A DNA stretch of 64,000 bases from Natrialba hulunbeirensis JCM 10989 (GTDB lineage: Archaea > Halobacteriota > Halobacteria > Halobacteriales > Natrialbaceae), in contig NZ_AOIM01000033.1 in assembly GCF_000337575.1 (NCBI RefSeq), positions 46,874 through 110,873 on the forward strand, in the 5' to 3' direction. The translations under genes and the position numbers were made by a program. The notes under the pieces were generated by a model. That model saw only the letters and a program-made list of their open reading frames with translations. It made no database searches and was not told the origin of the DNA. Position 1 is the stretch's first letter; each line of letters begins with the position of its first letter. Shown here one piece after another: positions 9,218-16,056 of the stretch.

Positions 9218-9775
9218 TCAGCCGTCGACAACGCGGATATCGCCGAGTTGGATCACCGGCTGATGCTCGCAGATGTAGGTCACCATCTCGTGGCTGGCCT
9301 CGAACCGGAGGGTCTCGGTTTCACCAGGTGTCGCGATGATCGGAGACGAAAGGTCGTCGACAACGGTCCCCGATTCGTCGTGGATCGCGAGGTTGTGTTT
9401 GACGCTGTCCTGATTCTCGCCAGTGAGTTCGTACTCGCGGCCGTCGACGAGGACGAGTGTCGGGTTTTCCACGCGGTCGATGTGAGGGGGCTCGACGCCG
9501 ACCCAGCCGCCGACGTAGGCGTCGAGTCGAATCGTCGAGACACCAGCCCAGGTATCGGGATCGGTATCGGTGACGGTCGTTTCGGCTGCATCTGTGACTG
9601 GGTCCGAGTCGTCGTCCGTGGACTCAGTTCCGTTAGCATCCGTGTCTGGACTGTCACCCTCGCTCTCAGGCTCCGTTCCCAGCCCCAGACAGCCGGCGCT
9701 TGAAGTAATCGCTGCCGCGCCACCGATACCGGCGAGTGCTCGCCGGCGGGTCACGGGCCAACGGTCCGTTCCCAT
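9218..9775 (-). CDS. Cupredoxin-like Tat lipoprotein
   Basis: The start at 9775 gives MGTDRWPVTRRRALAG, a twin-arginine signal ending in a lipobox (SSAGC). The alternative start is nine codons upstream. An acidic linker of about 40 residues leads to a beta-rich C-terminal domain with a cupredoxin pattern: HNLAIHD (first His ligand) and YICEHQPVIQLG (Cys-His cluster). It resembles halocyanin or plastocyanin proteins anchored outside the membrane for electron transfer. The usual axial Met is absent and Cys and His are only one residue apart, so the copper site may be atypical or lost. Confidence 0.7.
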   Translation of the reverse strand: MGTDRWPVTRRRALAGIGGAAAITSSAGCLGLGTEPESEGDSPDTDANGTESTDDDSDPVTDAAETTVTDTDPDTWAGVSTIRLDAYVGGWVGVEPPHIDRVENPTLVLVDGREYELTGENQDSVKHNLAIHDESGTVVDDLSSPIIATPGETETLRFEASHEMVTYICEHQPVIQLGDIRVVDG

Positions 9776-9854
9776 ACCCAGCGATAGGACCGAGAGCGCC
9801 ATAAGCAGCGGCTGTACCGAGTCAGAGAGTCACCACCTGTGATACGTATGGGGC

Positions 9855-10604
9855 TTACTCGCCGACCAGCGTGGCGATCATCGAGGCTACCGCCTCGAGT
9901 TCGTCCTCGTTGACGCCGTGGCCCATCCCTTCGTAGATACGGGTGTCCACGTCAGCGTCGAGTTCCTCGAGCACACTCGCGGTTTCGTGGACGCGCTCTT
10001 CGGGAATGTGAGGATCGACGTCGCTGCAGCCGAGGAAAGCGGAGGTGCCGTCGAGAGTGGCGTCTGTGTTCGTGTCCGTCTCCGTGTCGAGATAGTCCGC
10101 CGCCTCGATCTCGTCGCCGATCAGGCCACCACTCAGTGCAGCCAGCCCGCCGTAGCGCTGTGGGTTGCGCGCGACGTACTCGCTCGCGAGACAGGCACCC
10201 TGCGAGAAGCCAAGCACCAGGATTCGATCGGTCGGGACGTCGGCTTCGTTCGCCGCCTCAATCGCATCCGAAATCGCCTGCAACCCCGACGTTCGACCCG
10301 GCTCGTTCGACTCCACCGGCGCGAGGAACGAGTTCGGATACCACTCGTTGCGCTGGGCCTGCGGCGCGAGGAGCGCGAGTCCGTCCCGGTGGACCTCGCT
10401 TCCCATCTGGATAATACTCCGCGCGGTCGCCCCGCGACCGTGGACGAGGACCATCGCCGCGTCGGCAGACTCGAGTTCCGTCCCGGCTGTCACGAGCGGT
10501 TGGCCCTGGTGTGGACCGTCGATTCTGTCGTTGCTGGCACTGTTGCCGCCGTTGCTACCACCTCCGCCATCGCCGCCACTCCCGCGCTCTGTCGGTGCCG
10601 TCAT
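9855..10604 (-). CDS. Phospholipase/carboxylesterase-type alpha/beta hydrolase
   Basis: The 249-residue protein has a Gly/Ser-rich N-terminal tail (about 30 residues) and then a serine hydrolase of the carboxylesterase/MhqD group. The triad is visible: Ser134 in GFSQGA, Asp197 in CSDVDPH and His229 in MGHGV, with the oxyanion motif LVHGRGA. Its ATG shares an A with the stop (TAATG) of the upstream VOC gene, so the two are translationally coupled. The same partner combination occurs in bacterial mhq loci, where MhqD and a VOC dioxygenase protect against quinones and catechols. A similar role here is inference. Confidence 0.85.
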   Translation of the reverse strand: MTAPTERGSGGDGGGGSNGGNSASNDRIDGPHQGQPLVTAGTELESADAAMVLVHGRGATARSIIQMGSEVHRDGLALLAPQAQRNEWYPNSFLAPVESNEPGRTSGLQAISDAIEAANEADVPTDRILVLGFSQGACLASEYVARNPQRYGGLAALSGGLIGDEIEAADYLDTETDTNTDATLDGTSAFLGCSDVDPHIPEERVHETASVLEELDADVDTRIYEGMGHGVNEDELEAVASMIATLVGE

Positions 10605-11218
10605 TACAGCCCACCGGTGCCAGCGCTCGCGTCGGGCAAGTCGTGCTCGACAACCTCGAGTCCCAACTCCTCGATCGCACCGCGGAGATGCTCGTCCTTG
10701 GCGTACTCCGCGCCGTCAGCCTCGCGCAACTCCTGTGCTTTCGCCAGGATCTCACCGCGGCGGTCGTTCGGAATCTCGTACTTGTCCGCCGAGAGCTCGA
10801 TGACGAGTCCGTTGTTGTCTCGCGTGTAGATGGAGTGGAAGATGCCCCGGTCGAAGATGTTGTACTGGTAGCCGGCGTCCTCGAGTGCCTGCATCGTCTC
10901 CTCGTACTCGTCCGGATCGACGCTGAAACAGAGGTGGTGAACCGCGCCGACACCGCCGCGCTGGCCGCGGGCCGAGGGGCGGTCGTCGCTGACAAAGAAC
11001 GTCAGGATGCGCCCGTCGCCCGTATCGAAGAACAGGTGCGTCTGGGACGGATCGTCGAGGTTCGGCTGGCGAAGCACCAGCGGCATTCCGAGCAGATCAC
11101 GGTAGAACTCGATCGTATCCTCGGCGTTACTCCCCCAGATGGTGATGTGGTCGGTGCCCTGCATATGGACGGGGCTGTCCGGCAGTTCCGGCGTTACTGG
11201 AATTGACTCGTCGCTCAT
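10604..11218 (-). CDS. VOC-family ring-cleaving dioxygenase/glyoxalase-like protein
   Basis: The protein has 204 residues. The vicinal-oxygen-chelate domain (about 20-145) shows candidate metal ligands His24 (GTDHITIW), His94/95 (VHHLCFS) and Glu141 (GLVIELS). It resembles MhqO-type glyoxalase/dioxygenase proteins, but those are usually about 310 residues with two VOC modules. Here a single module is followed by a helical tail. It is first in a two-gene operon with the carboxylesterase. A 7-2-7 inverted repeat lies about 58 bp before the ATG, and a CATATG TATA-like element sits close to -28. Confidence 0.8.
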   Translation of the reverse strand: MSDESIPVTPELPDSPVHMQGTDHITIWGSNAEDTIEFYRDLLGMPLVLRQPNLDDPSQTHLFFDTGDGRILTFFVSDDRPSARGQRGGVGAVHHLCFSVDPDEYEETMQALEDAGYQYNIFDRGIFHSIYTRDNNGLVIELSADKYEIPNDRRGEILAKAQELREADGAEYAKDEHLRGAIEELGLEVVEHDLPDASAGTGGL

Positions 11219-11275
11219 GTAGTTTCACTATGTTACCTGCACATATGAAGCCTACAGAGACACTGGGCCAACCAC

Positions 11276-11291
11276 GTAACACTCGTGTTAC
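11276..11291. promoter_or_regulatory. 7-2-7 inverted repeat upstream of the VOC-esterase operon
   Basis: GTAACAC-TC-GTGTTAC is a perfect inverted repeat about 58 bp before the operon's ATG, beyond the presumed TATA box. A matching half site (ATGTTAC) lies at 11230-11236, between the TATA region and the ATG. It looks like the binding site of a dimeric MarR- or HTH-type regulator; the regulator is not in the window. Confidence 0.45.
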
Positions 11292-11480
11292 TGGCTGCGG
11301 TGGTCTTGGCTCCGATAGTACCAACTGCAACTAGTTACACACGGATTGGACAGTTGTCGCACGAGCAGGTGTGCACTGACTTACAGTAGCTACTACACCC
11401 ATTGTCAGCGTCTTCATGGCGTGCTACAGGTGGCAAATGTTAGGAACAGGCGGCTAGTTTATAGTCGTTTACGCTAGTGG

Positions 11481-11680
11481 TTGAACTGGTCTCCAACGCA
11501 CCCTGCAGTCCACCGCGAGACCAACTCCACCAGAATCTGCTCACCCAGATTTCGTTGCAGTGCAGGGACTTCCCCTGCACTCACCCTGCATCGTGGCCGA
11601 ACAGAGTGTCCGGTACTCGAGTCGACCACAAATCACATCGAGTCACGGAGAAAGTCCACGGCTTCAGTCGTGAGTGGATA
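11481..11680 (-). mobile_element. Possible IS200/IS605 (IS1341-type) end remnant
   Basis: Two hairpins lie here: a perfect 8-bp stem with a 5-nt loop (11560-11580, GTGCAGGG/CCCTGCAC) and a 7-bp stem with one wobble and a 2-nt loop (11657-11672). Read on the minus strand, the second is CACGACTGAAGCCGTG, close to the CACGACTGAAGTCGTG hairpin I associate with ends of haloarchaeal IS1341/tnpB elements. No tnpA or tnpB reading frame remains. The call rests on hairpin form and recollection of the motif only. Confidence 0.3.
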
Positions 11681-12199
11681 TCACGAACAGACCTCAGTCT
11701 CGACTTCCTGATGCACGATGAGATCGAGATCCCACTCACCGGTAGTCATGGTAGCGGTATTTTCGAACTGGATGTAGTACCGTCCTGCCTGCCGGGCGGT
11801 ACTGCGTCGTTCGATACGCTCGGAGACATCCGTCTCGAGTACGAGGTCGCCGTTTGGGTCCTCGACCCGGACACGTGGGCGTGCCCCATCGTCCGTCTGA
11901 ACGGCCTGTATCTCGAGTTCGTCGTCTGTTTCGAGCTCCGTTCTGAGTGTTATCGACTGGCCGGCGCTGACGGTCTGCCACTCGTCGTAGCGGTGATCCG
12001 ATTCGATTTCTGTTTCGATCCGACAGTCATCGTCTTGGTCCTGCTCGGCGTCGGGAGTAGAACTGGTACTCGAGTCAGAGCCAGAGCCAGAGTCGGGATC
12101 TGGGTTCTCCTCGTGGTCACCCTGTTCTTCGGAGAGACAACCAGCGGTAGTGAGCAGCCCAATTGAGCCAGCGAGAGTCAGATAGGTACGGCGCTGCAT
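11681..12199 (-). CDS. Tat lipoprotein, unknown function
   Basis: The start at 12199 gives MQRRTYLTLAGSIG, a twin-arginine signal with lipobox TTAGC near residue 21; the longest frame adds 28 implausible residues. An acidic Ser/Asp linker follows. A beta-rich domain of about 100 residues then begins at a Cys (DDDCRIETEIE), with phrases such as QSITLRTELETDD, VEDPNGDLV and GRYYIQFENTA. These suggest a pre-peptidase-C-terminal-like or immunoglobulin-like beta sandwich. It is anchored on the outer face of the membrane. The role is unknown. Confidence 0.65.
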   Translation of the reverse strand: MQRRTYLTLAGSIGLLTTAGCLSEEQGDHEENPDPDSGSGSDSSTSSTPDAEQDQDDDCRIETEIESDHRYDEWQTVSAGQSITLRTELETDDELEIQAVQTDDGARPRVRVEDPNGDLVLETDVSERIERRSTARQAGRYYIQFENTATMTTGEWDLDLIVHQEVETEVCS

Positions 12200-12410
12200 G
12201 TCGGGAAATTCTGTCTGGGTGGTAAATCCTTTGTGTTCGAGAGACAGCCATAGAAGTGCGTTTGGAGACAATATCAGCACCATACACTTCAGATGATTTT
12301 ACTTTTGTAAGTCTCCGGCCATTTGAAGAGTTGCGACTGTGGCTATCGGACTGGTCGCAAGATCTGTAGGCGAACCTCGGACGGAAGGTTCAGAAACGAT
12401 AGTTTTCGCA

Positions 12411-12432
12411 CGGGCACGATGGGATTCGAACC
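12411..12432 (-). repeat. 22-bp duplicate of the tRNA-Arg 3' end (attachment-site-like)
   Basis: These 22 bases are identical to the last 22 bases of the tRNA gene (12513-12534), in the same orientation and 102 bp downstream of it. The copy covers the discriminator base, the 3' acceptor strand and most of the T-arm. Just beyond it is a small GGAGC/GCTCC hairpin (12439-12451). Duplicated tRNA 3' ends are the usual trace left by integrases; only about 80 bp separates the copies, so any inserted element is gone. Confidence 0.55.
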
Positions 12433-12479
12433 ACTGTCGGAGCAAAGCTCCTCCCTGATTCGAATCCATCTCATTGTAC

Positions 12480-12510
12480 TGCTGTTGCTCACGACGTGTT
12501 CGCAACAGCA
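12480..12510 (-). terminator. Inverted repeat just downstream of tRNA-Arg
   Basis: TGCTGTTGC (12480-12488) and GCAACAGCA (12502-12510) form a perfect 9-bp stem with a 13-nt loop. It begins two bases after the tRNA 3' end on the minus strand. It could act in tRNA 3' processing or termination, or be part of an old recombination site. No T-tract follows. Confidence 0.35.
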
Positions 12511-12512
12511 AG

Positions 12513-12616
12513 CGGGCACGATGGGATTCGAACCCACGACCATCGGATGTCTTCCCCCGTCGCAACCGCAACGAGGATAGAAGTCCGACGCTCTGTCCAG
12601 ACTGAGCTACGTGCCC
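12513..12616 (-). tRNA. tRNA-Arg (anticodon UCU) with a 29-nt intron
   Basis: The 104-nt gene folds as a complete tRNA of 75 nt after splicing. The acceptor stem is GGGCACG/CGTGCCC with discriminator G, the D-stem GCTC/GAGC has a GG-containing loop, the anticodon stem is TCGGA/TCCGA with loop C-U-U-C-U-A-A (anticodon UCU), and the T-arm is GTGGG-TTCGAAT-CCCAT. CCA is not encoded. An intron sits at the canonical 37/38 position (plus coordinates 12549-12577). It forms a textbook bulge-helix-bulge: 3-nt bulge UAU, 4-bp helix CUUC/GAAG, 3-nt bulge ACA. An internal 9-bp stem is capped by a GGUU loop. The fold requires the splicing endonuclease. Confidence 0.93.
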
Positions 12617-12742
12617 ACGGTCGCCATCTGGTGGGTATTCGTCAGGCCAATTTATACCCTTTGACTGACTGGGACTGTCTCCGCTGCCAGAAAAAGCGAT
12701 GTGCCGCATGTTCGTCAGGCGTGATTACGCACCGTTTCTGCC

Positions 12743-13159
12743 TCAGGGGTCTGCATCGTCTTCATCGTCGTCACCGACTCCATCTTCCGCATCGTCGTCG
12801 ACTTCGTCTTCGTCCGCATCCTGATCATCTTCGCCCGCATCATCATCACCAACTCCATCTTCATCGTCGGCATCACCGTTTTCCATCTCGTCGTCTTCGT
12901 CGCCGTTCTCGACACCGTCTTCGTCTCCGTTACCGACATCGTCCTCGTCCTCGCCTTCGTCTTCGTCGCCCATATCATCGTCACCGTCGTCGCCTGGGTC
13001 ACCGTCGTCACCCGGCCCGTCGTCGTCGGCTCCGATATCGCCGTCGTCGTCGCCGAGATCGTCGTCCTCTTCATCGTCCATACAGCCCGCAACGGCCGCG
13101 ATCATACCGACACCGGCAAGCTTCGTAAAGCGGCGTCGGTCGAGGGTCGGTGCTGTCAT
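12743..13159 (-). CDS. Hyperacidic Tat lipoprotein with no globular domain
   Basis: The start at 13159 gives MTAPTLDRRRFTKLAG, a twin-arginine signal ending in lipobox AVAGC near residue 26. Everything after the cysteine (about 112 residues) is low complexity: 69 Asp/Glu, with Gly, Asn, Ala and Val as spacers and no lysine or arginine. It looks like an anchored polyanionic brush outside the membrane. Such tracts are often only the linker of a haloarchaeal lipoprotein, but here no domain follows. The sequence may have expanded by slippage of GAC/GAT repeats. Function unknown. Confidence 0.6.
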   Translation of the reverse strand: MTAPTLDRRRFTKLAGVGMIAAVAGCMDDEEDDDLGDDDGDIGADDDGPGDDGDPGDDGDDDMGDEDEGEDEDDVGNGDEDGVENGDEDDEMENGDADDEDGVGDDDAGEDDQDADEDEVDDDAEDGVGDDDEDDADP

Positions 13160-13655
13160 ATCGGCATCTGGCCCGATGAGAGGGTGCCAGATAATGGATC
13201 GAGTTCGTTCGAATCGTCGTGCAGAATTCAGGCGACTTATCAGAGTTTCAAATTCCGAATAGATCTGTTGCAACCATACCGACGGTTTCAGCGCTGCAAC
13301 GGCTGTCAGACGCCCTCAGTGGACGCAAACCGCCTCAGTTCCTCCAACGCAGTCACAAACGGACCGGTCAGACAGCTACTAGCAGCCCACTACACTCACC
13401 GTTGAAAACACACGATAGCTGAAAGAGTTGTTCTGGCAGCTACGCCGGCCCTAACACAGTTTCGACGCGTGAAACGGCTGGTACTCGAGTCCCCTCGGAA
13501 TGAATGCCCCCACGAGTCAGGACCAGGGTGCGCTGGTTGTGAGTTGGGGCGACGAGCCGCGAGTCGCGAGCCACGAATCCAATCCACGACCACCGACCAG
13601 TGGCCCGCGACGGCGAACACAGCCCTTATGCACGTCTCGGCGGTAGGAGTTCTCG
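13160..13655. other. 496-bp stretch without a confident gene
   Basis: No ORF with haloarchaeal codon character is seen on either strand. The left 250 bp are relatively AT-rich and may hold the lipoprotein promoter. A GCGAG-rich low-complexity tract lies near 13548-13575, and an AGCCCTTATGC element about 25 bp before 13656 probably serves as the TATA region of the next gene. Confidence 0.5.
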
Positions 13656-14285
13656 ATGCACGTCATCGGAACGGTGGGACTCCCCGGGAGCGGCAAGGGA
13701 GAGGCCGCCACCGTCGCACGCGAGGACGGGATTCCGGTCGTGACGATGGGCGATGTCGTCCGCCAGGAAACCACAGACCGCGGGCTCGACCCGACGAAAG
13801 ACCACGGGACCGTCGCACAGGCGCTACGCGAGGAGAACGGGCCGGCGGCCATCGCCGAGCGCTCGCTCCCGATGATCGAGGACCGACTTGCGGATCACGA
13901 AACGGTGCTCGTCGACGGAATCCGTTCGGATGTCGAAGTCGACGCCTTCGAAGAACGATTCGGCGAGGCGTTCACCCTGGTCAGTATCGAGGCTCCCTTC
14001 GACGTTCGCGCCGACCGAATCGACGCCCGCGGCCGTGATGCGAGCGAAGCGGATGGCGGCGAAGGGCTCGCCGCCCGCGACGAACGCGAGCGTGGTTTCG
14101 GCATGGACGACGCGATGGAGCGTGCCGACATCGTCGTCGAGAACACCGAGTCACTCGAGTCGTTCCACGAGCAGATTCGGTCGATCATTCGCGACGGAGT
14201 GAGTACCGAGTCCACGGACGCGGAGTCCGAACGAGCGACCACCGCGAGCGAGAGCGGGGCAGAGCCCGAGGAGCCACAGCCGTAG
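13656..14285 (+). CDS. UPF0200 nucleotide kinase-like ATPase
   Basis: The 209-residue protein opens with a P-loop (GLPGSGKGE, about residues 8-16) and resembles dephospho-CoA kinase/adenylate kinase folds. An LID-like region (RGRDASEAD to RDERERGFG) and the acidic NMP-binding region (GDVVRQE) are present. The last about 30 residues are a disordered Ser/Glu tail. The family is conserved in archaea as UPF0200; its substrate has not been established as far as I know. It is followed 76 bp downstream by UPF0201, a common archaeal pairing. Confidence 0.85.
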   Translation: MHVIGTVGLPGSGKGEAATVAREDGIPVVTMGDVVRQETTDRGLDPTKDHGTVAQALREENGPAAIAERSLPMIEDRLADHETVLVDGIRSDVEVDAFEERFGEAFTLVSIEAPFDVRADRIDARGRDASEADGGEGLAARDERERGFGMDDAMERADIVVENTESLESFHEQIRSIIRDGVSTESTDAESERATTASESGAEPEEPQP

Positions 14286-14361
14286 CTGGCTGTGTCCAGT
14301 CCCGAGACGAACCACACCGTTAGACCCTAAGTCGCACCCACCGAAGCAAACGTCAAGAGCT

Positions 14362-14775
14362 ATGACCGAAATCTACCGCGTCGACGTCGAAGCAACCGCA
14401 CCGGTCTACGACACCGAGGTGACGAGTCGGGTTGCCGACGCCGTCGCCAACATCTTCCCGAACGCTGACCTCGAGGAGTCCTTCGGCGAAATCCACGCCG
14501 AGACACACTCGATGGATCACTTCTCAGAGTTGCTGCACAGACAAGAGATTCTCGACACCGCCCGCGGCGAGTTCTTCTCGACGCGCGAGGGCGACACGTT
14601 CTCGTTTGCGCTCAAGAAGCAGGCAGCTTTCGAGGATCGAATCAACTTCTCCGTCGGGGAACCGGACGAACTCGGCGAGATCAGCGTCCGCGTGCGCGTC
14701 GAAGAACCAACAGTCGAGGAGTACATCGACCAGATTGCGCCGCCGACGGAAGACGGCAAGCCAGTCGATAGCTAA
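14362..14775 (+). CDS. UPF0201 RNA-binding/exosome-like protein
   Basis: The 137 residues match the archaeal UPF0201 family (COG1325, annotated as a predicted RNA-binding exosome subunit). The N-terminal beta-alpha part contains VAPVYDTE-type residues (ATAPVYDTEVTSRVADAV). The middle segment LLHRQEILDTARGEFF and the following FALKKQAAFEDRINF are typical. It lies directly after UPF0200 and is likely cotranscribed. A role in RNA metabolism is assumed from the family name rather than shown here. Confidence 0.85.
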   Translation: MTEIYRVDVEATAPVYDTEVTSRVADAVANIFPNADLEESFGEIHAETHSMDHFSELLHRQEILDTARGEFFSTREGDTFSFALKKQAAFEDRINFSVGEPDELGEISVRVRVEEPTVEEYIDQIAPPTEDGKPVDS

Positions 14776-14799
14776 TTGCCGCCCACCGGATCCGACTGC

Positions 14800-15819
14800 T
14801 CACTCACCACACTCGCCAGCCGCCGCGAGCGCGTCTTCTGCCGCATCCTGGTGTTGCTGGGCCCCAGCAATATCTCGGTCGTCAGCCGCCGCTGCGCTCG
14901 CTGCAAACTCCGCTGCAGCCGTTTGCAGGTGTTCTCCCTGGCAGTGGGCCGTCTCGAACGCATCCACGAGTTCGGTCGGTGCGGAGTCGCTACCGGCTTC
15001 GATCGTCTCCGTCCCCGCTTCGAACGACGACTTCGCGTCGAGAAACGCCGTTTCGGCCGCACCGTACTCGTCGTCCGCGAAGTAGTCGCGTCCCGTCTCG
15101 AGTTCGGCGTGGCCCGCGAGCAACTCGTCGTAGCCGGCGACCAGCACCGCCTGGGAATCGAGGACGGACTCGAGTGCCTCGATCCCATCGCCCAACTGTG
15201 TGCGGTCGACGGTCGGCAGGGAGTCGTAGCGCGACTCGTCGAAGCCGTCGAGCGTCTGGGTAGCGGTTTCGAGGAGGGTCTGTGCATCGCCGATGAGATC
15301 GGATCGTTTCTCGAGGGTGTTGCGGGCGTCGTCTACGTCGTCGGAAGCCGTGCCGTCGGCTGTCGTCTCATCGTCTGCATCCGCCTCGAACGCGGCACTC
15401 ACCTCCTCAATCTCGTTCTCGAGTTCGTCGTCAGTCACGGTTGCAGTGACCGAGACGAGCCCCTCGAGAACGTCGGCGTAGTCACGAACGAGATCGACGT
15501 CTGCCTGGCGATCGGACTCGAGTTCACTGGCCGCAGTGTCGAGCAACGAGCGAGCGGACTCGAGCCGGTCGTGGTGTGGGTCGGGATCGAATGCGGAGTC
15601 TGGCGCGTCGGACGTGGGAGGGGAGGAGTCGGCATCGGTCTGTGCGCTGAGTTCGATCGCAATCTCGTTCAGCCGGCCAATCGCGCGGTCGAGCGCGCGG
15701 TGTCCGGTTCGGTCCGCGACGACCACGTCGGTCTCGTCGCCGGAGATAGTATCGAGACAACCCGAGAGCGCGACGAGGCCGACACCACCGAGCTGAGCGA
15801 GGTGCTGGCGTCGATTCAT
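14800..15819 (-). CDS. Helical Tat lipoprotein, unknown function
   Basis: MNRRQHLAQLGG is a twin-arginine signal with lipobox VALSGC near residue 21. The remaining about 318 residues are predominantly helical and acidic, with heptad-like Leu/Ala spacing and phrases such as LLDTAASELESD, LLETATQTLDGF and YGAAETAFLDAKSSFEAG. The last of these resembles a TPR helix pair. Only two cysteines remain in the mature part, near the C-terminus (HCQGEH, GECGE). No family was recognised. It may be a coiled or TPR-like scaffold on the cell surface. It converges on UPF0201. Confidence 0.65.
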   Translation of the reverse strand: MNRRQHLAQLGGVGLVALSGCLDTISGDETDVVVADRTGHRALDRAIGRLNEIAIELSAQTDADSSPPTSDAPDSAFDPDPHHDRLESARSLLDTAASELESDRQADVDLVRDYADVLEGLVSVTATVTDDELENEIEEVSAAFEADADDETTADGTASDDVDDARNTLEKRSDLIGDAQTLLETATQTLDGFDESRYDSLPTVDRTQLGDGIEALESVLDSQAVLVAGYDELLAGHAELETGRDYFADDEYGAAETAFLDAKSSFEAGTETIEAGSDSAPTELVDAFETAHCQGEHLQTAAAEFAASAAAADDRDIAGAQQHQDAAEDALAAAGECGE

Positions 15820-16056
15820 TACGTCGAGAATGTGAGTGTGGCTGTATTAACGTGCTGGTAGATATGTCAGTCACGACGAGTTCAGGAAGGACAACAAAGG
15901 CCGGGGTTCCCTCGCTAATTAAAGATGGATACGGTTGGTCTGAGGAGGTGTCTCACTCAAGAGATGTAGTGAGTCCCGAGTCTGTGACGGGAGATACCAG
16001 TGAAACGGAAACAAGAATGCGGCAAAAGCGGGTAGGGCAAATCAACGTAGCGGTGA

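Larger units (their letters stand above)
11219..11680. other. 462-bp stretch without a confident gene
   Basis: It holds the promoter and inverted repeat of the VOC operon (11219-11291), an AT-richer middle part with no ORF pattern, and a part with two hairpins (11481-11680) annotated separately as a possible insertion-sequence end. No protein-coding gene can be supported. Confidence 0.6.
12200..12512. other. Intergenic stretch downstream of tRNA-Arg
   Basis: It contains the lipoprotein promoter side (12200-12300), a duplicated tRNA 3' fragment (12411-12432) and a 9-bp inverted repeat (12480-12510). The small frames here are translations of the tRNA T-arm sequence and are not genes. Confidence 0.6.

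Noticed and set aside
12299-12709. 136-residue ORF across the tRNA region with two FESHRAR phrases
   Set aside because: The repeated phrase is the translation of the tRNA T-arm and its duplicate, not a protein.
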